The notes under the pieces were generated by a model that saw only the letters and a program-made list of their open reading frames with translations, was not told where the DNA came from and made no database searches. Both the position numbers and the translations under genes were made by a program. 64,000 nt of DNA from Flavobacterium salilacus subsp. salilacus (lineage in GTDB: Bacteria > Bacteroidota > Bacteroidia > Flavobacteriales > Flavobacteriaceae), in the NCBI RefSeq assembly GCF_004634195.1, contig NZ_SKBP01000007.1, forward strand, positions 1 to 64,000. Direction: 5' to 3'. Every line of letters begins with the position of its first letter. Position 1 is the stretch's first letter. Below are positions 62,027 through 64,000 of this stretch, piece by piece.

Positions 62027-62114
62027 AACTGATAATTGATAGTAGTAAATATACAAACTCTGCTTATAAAACCTATAAAATCCGTACCTTGCCTATACAA
62101 TTCTGCAATACATT

Positions 62115-62585
62115 ATGACCGAAATAGAACGCAAGTTTTTAGTGCTAAATAACAACTACAAACAAGAGGCTTTTGCCCAAACCCGTATCAGTCAGGGCTA
62201 TCTCAACTCCCACCCGGAGCGCACCGTTCGCGTTCGCATAAAAGGCGATAAGGGTTATCTTACCATAAAAGGCATGGGTAACGAGAGCGGTACTACCCGT
62301 ATGGAGTGGGAAGTGGAAATCTCGGTTCTCGAAGCGCAAGAGTTGCTTACGCTTTGCGAAAAAGGAGCAATAGACAAGATGCGTTATGAAGTAAAAGCAG
62401 GCAGGCATACCTTTGAAGTAGATGAGTTTTTTGGCGAAAACAGAGGACTGGTTATAGCCGAAGTAGAACTGGAAGATGAAAACGAGGCTTTTGCAAAACC
62501 CGCATGGCTGGGGCAGGAGGTAACGGGCGATGAACGTTACTATAACGCCTACCTGAGCCGTAACCCCTTTACTACATGGAAATGA
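62115..62585 (+). CDS. CYTH domain protein (triphosphate tunnel metalloenzyme)
   Basis: A 156-aa protein opening with the CYTH signature 'EIERKFLV' (ExExK, 3-10), followed by 'RVRIKGDKGYLTIKG', 'EWEVEIS', and 'GLVIAEVELEDENEAF' with the Glu pairs lining the tunnel. Bacterial members hydrolyse inorganic triphosphate or similar substrates. Its stop overlaps the ypdA start (ATGA). Confidence 0.9.
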   Translation: MTEIERKFLVLNNNYKQEAFAQTRISQGYLNSHPERTVRVRIKGDKGYLTIKGMGNESGTTRMEWEVEISVLEAQELLTLCEKGAIDKMRYEVKAGRHTFEVDEFFGENRGLVIAEVELEDENEAFAKPAWLGQEVTGDERYYNAYLSRNPFTTWK

Positions 62586-63550
62586 TGAATATGTATGATG
62601 TAATAATAACAGGCGGAGGGCCTATAGGCATGGCGTGTGCCATAGCAGCACAGCAAAAAGGATTGAACTATTTGGTGCTCGAAAAAGGGGCATTGGTAAA
62701 CAGCCTTTATAATTATCCGCTGTATATGACGTTTTTCTCCACTGCCGACCGTTTGGAGATTGGCAATGTGCCTTTTAGCTGTATTGCGCCCAAACCGGGC
62801 AGGCAGGAGGCTTTGGAGTACTACCGTAACATTCACAGTCATTTTAAGCTGAACATACACCTGTATTAAAAGGTAAACAGCATACAGAAACAGGAAAACG
62901 GGGCGTTTATAGTAACATCTGACAAGCAGAATTATACGGCTAAGAATGTAATAATTGCCACAGGTTTTTATGATATTCCCGTATATATTGATGTATCGGG
63001 CGAAAACCTGCCCAAAGTTCGCCACTACTACCGCGAGGCGCACGAGTATGCCTTTAGGAAAGTGCTGGTTATCGGGGCAAATAACTCATCGGTAGATGCT
63101 GCTTTGGAGTGCTGGCACAAAGGGGCAGAGGTAACTATGGTTATCCGAAAAGGGGAGATTAACGACCGCGTGAAGTACTGGATTAAACCCGACATTGAAA
63201 ACCGCATAGCGGAGGGGAGTATTAAGGCTTATTTCCATTCGGAAGTAACAGCAATACACGAACATTCGGCAGATATAAAAACGCCTGACGGAAATATTAC
63301 GGTTGAGAACGATTTTGTACTTGCCATGACGGGTTACCGCCCTGATATTGACTTTTTAAAACAATCAGGCGTAAATATAGCTTCGGGCATTAACCGCATC
63401 CCCGAATTTAATACTGACACTATGGAAACGAATGTGCAGGGGCTGTATCTTGCCGGAGTAGTGTGCGGCGGACTGGAAACGCACAAGTGGTTTATAGAGA
63501 ACAGCCGTGTACATGCTGATATGATTGTGGAGGATATACTTTCTAAGTAA
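62582..63550 (+). pseudogene. ypdA: YpdA-family thiol-disulfide reductase interrupted by one stop codon
   Basis: The frame reads as a full 322-residue YpdA flavoprotein except for a TAA at 62867-62869 ('NIHLY*KVNSIQK'). The part before the stop (95 codons) holds the FAD site 'ITGGGPIGMACA'; the part after continues in the same frame through 'VIIATGFYDIPVYIDVSGE', the NAD(P) site 'VLVIGANNSSVDAALE' and 'VLAMTGYRPDIDFL' to 'FIENSRVHADMIVEDIL'. Relatives usually have Glu there ('YEKV'), so one G-to-T change explains it. Translation can restart at GTG 63062. It may be a real mutation or a base-call error. The substrate (bacillithiol or another low-molecular thiol disulfide) is assumed. Confidence 0.85.
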
Positions 63551-63578
63551 ACAGTTTACAGTAGCAGTTTATAGTTAT

Positions 63579-63840
63579 GGAACGCGGATGACACAGATTA
63601 GGCGGATAAAAGCGGATGTAATCAGTACTCAGTCCCAGTATTTAGTTTTCAGTTCCAGTTTGCGGTTAATGGAACGCGGATGACACAGATTGGGCGGATA
63701 CAAGCGGATATAATCAGTACTCAGTCGCAGTATTTAGTTTTCAGTAGTAGTTTCAGTTTATAGTTATGGAACGCGGATGACACAGATTGGGCGGATACAA
63801 GCGGATATAATCATTAGCAGTTTGCAGTAACAGTTTATAG
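63579..63840. repeat. Three tandem host repeats of about 92-97 bp
   Basis: Units start with GGAACGCGGATGACACAGATT at 63579, 63671 and 63768, followed by 'AGCGGAT(A/G)TAATCA' and a variable 'CAGTxxCAGTATTTAGTTTTCAGT' stretch. The first phrase is the dispersed family at 25.7, 25.9, 41.9, 42.0 and 43.4 kb. No gene is seen. Confidence 0.85.
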
Positions 63841-63846
63841 TACGGT

Positions 63847-63919
63847 GTCATTTTTAGCGTAGTGAAACAGAGCGTGGCAATCTGGAATAGATTGCTTTGT
63901 TGTGCCTCCTCGCAATGAC
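63847..63919. repeat. MITE/REP-like inverted repeat copy
   Basis: From GTCATTTTT to CTCGCAATGAC with the inner 'GGCAATCTggaatAGATTGC' stem; it matches the 60808-60881 copy. This and the tandem repeats fill the 399-nt gap before the partial gene at the end of the window. Confidence 0.7.
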
Positions 63920-63949
63920 TAATAATTCCTCCTTTGGGGGTTTGGGGAC

Positions 63950-64000
63950 TTAAAACAATCGCAACTGCTCCCCTTTTGTACCGTCAAAAAGCCCGAAGTT
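63950..64000 (-). CDS. C-terminal end of a clamp-binding protein (possibly DNA polymerase IV), partial
   Basis: The only clean frame here reads 'NFGLFDGTKGEQLRLF' and then TAA. It continues off the right edge of the window. 'QLRLF' fits the sliding-clamp binding motif found at the extreme C-terminus of DinB/UmuC-type polymerases and a few other clamp partners. Only 16 residues are visible, so the family is a guess. Confidence 0.35.
   Translation of the reverse strand, partial: NFGLFDGTKGEQLRLF

Noticed and set aside
62870..63061. A separate gene between the two ypdA halves
   Set aside because: The stretch is in frame with both halves and supplies the expected middle of the flavoprotein.
63579..63840. 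Spaced GGAACGCGG repeats taken as a CRISPR
   Set aside because: Only three units; the intervening text is itself repeated phrase material found elsewhere, and unit spacing is uneven.

Overview
The window is a piece of a Bacteroidota chromosome, most likely a Flavobacteriaceae member. The signs are: a PorZ-like type IX secretion component with a type IX C-terminal sorting domain, Bacteroidota-type promoters (TTG plus TAnnTTTG), moderately AT-rich DNA, a CRY-DASH/TIGR03643 gene pair, a YpdA-like reductase gene, and intergenic spacers full of short host repeat phrases. No rRNA, tRNA or CRISPR array was seen.

Layout. 0.1-3.1 kb: host porZ and recO. About 3.1-36.4 kb: a siphovirus-like prophage, structural genes on the minus strand and a divergent LexA-like repressor at 35.7 kb on the plus strand. 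In transcription order (right to left) it has small early genes (35.6-32.8 kb), an accessory block (32.5-29.6 kb), small and large terminase (29.6-26.7 kb), tail genes including the tape measure (26.5-17.1 kb), head protease, capsid, a possible tube protein and portal (13.7-8.7 kb), a tail fibre (8.7-5.1 kb), and holin, M15 endolysin and spanin-like genes (4.8-3.1 kb). No integrase or transposase was recognised.

The prophage is loaded with cargo. It carries (i) a plus-strand C-R-M restriction-modification cassette at 13.9-17.1 kb inside the structural region, with three evenly spaced controller boxes; (ii) a two-gene toxin-antitoxin-like cassette wedged between the two terminase genes and flanked by a 27-bp duplication of the end of terS; (iii) a Panacea-domain gene followed by two membrane-protein genes; (iv) a TacA/TacT (RHH/GNAT) pair beside four 52-53-bp tandem repeats; and (v) an AT-rich two-gene unit (36.5-38.2 kb) next to the repressor. 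Together they look like lysogenic-conversion and phage-defence modules.

38.4-64 kb is host DNA: CRY-DASH photolyase, TIGR03643 protein and an SDR; 5-formyl-THF cyclo-ligase; Fic protein; patatin/beta-barrel phospholipase and UvrC; a GNAT gene with an unlisted 51-aa partner; a desuccinylase-like peptidase; an Na+-symporter with a 51-aa membrane partner; homogentisate and 4-hydroxyphenylpyruvate dioxygenases (tyrosine breakdown); DUF3108; tryptophan 2,3-dioxygenase; M23 peptidase; glucose-6-phosphate isomerase; a CYTH protein; and a ypdA gene interrupted by one in-frame stop codon. The last 51 bases appear to hold the C-terminus of a clamp-binding protein, possibly DNA polymerase IV.
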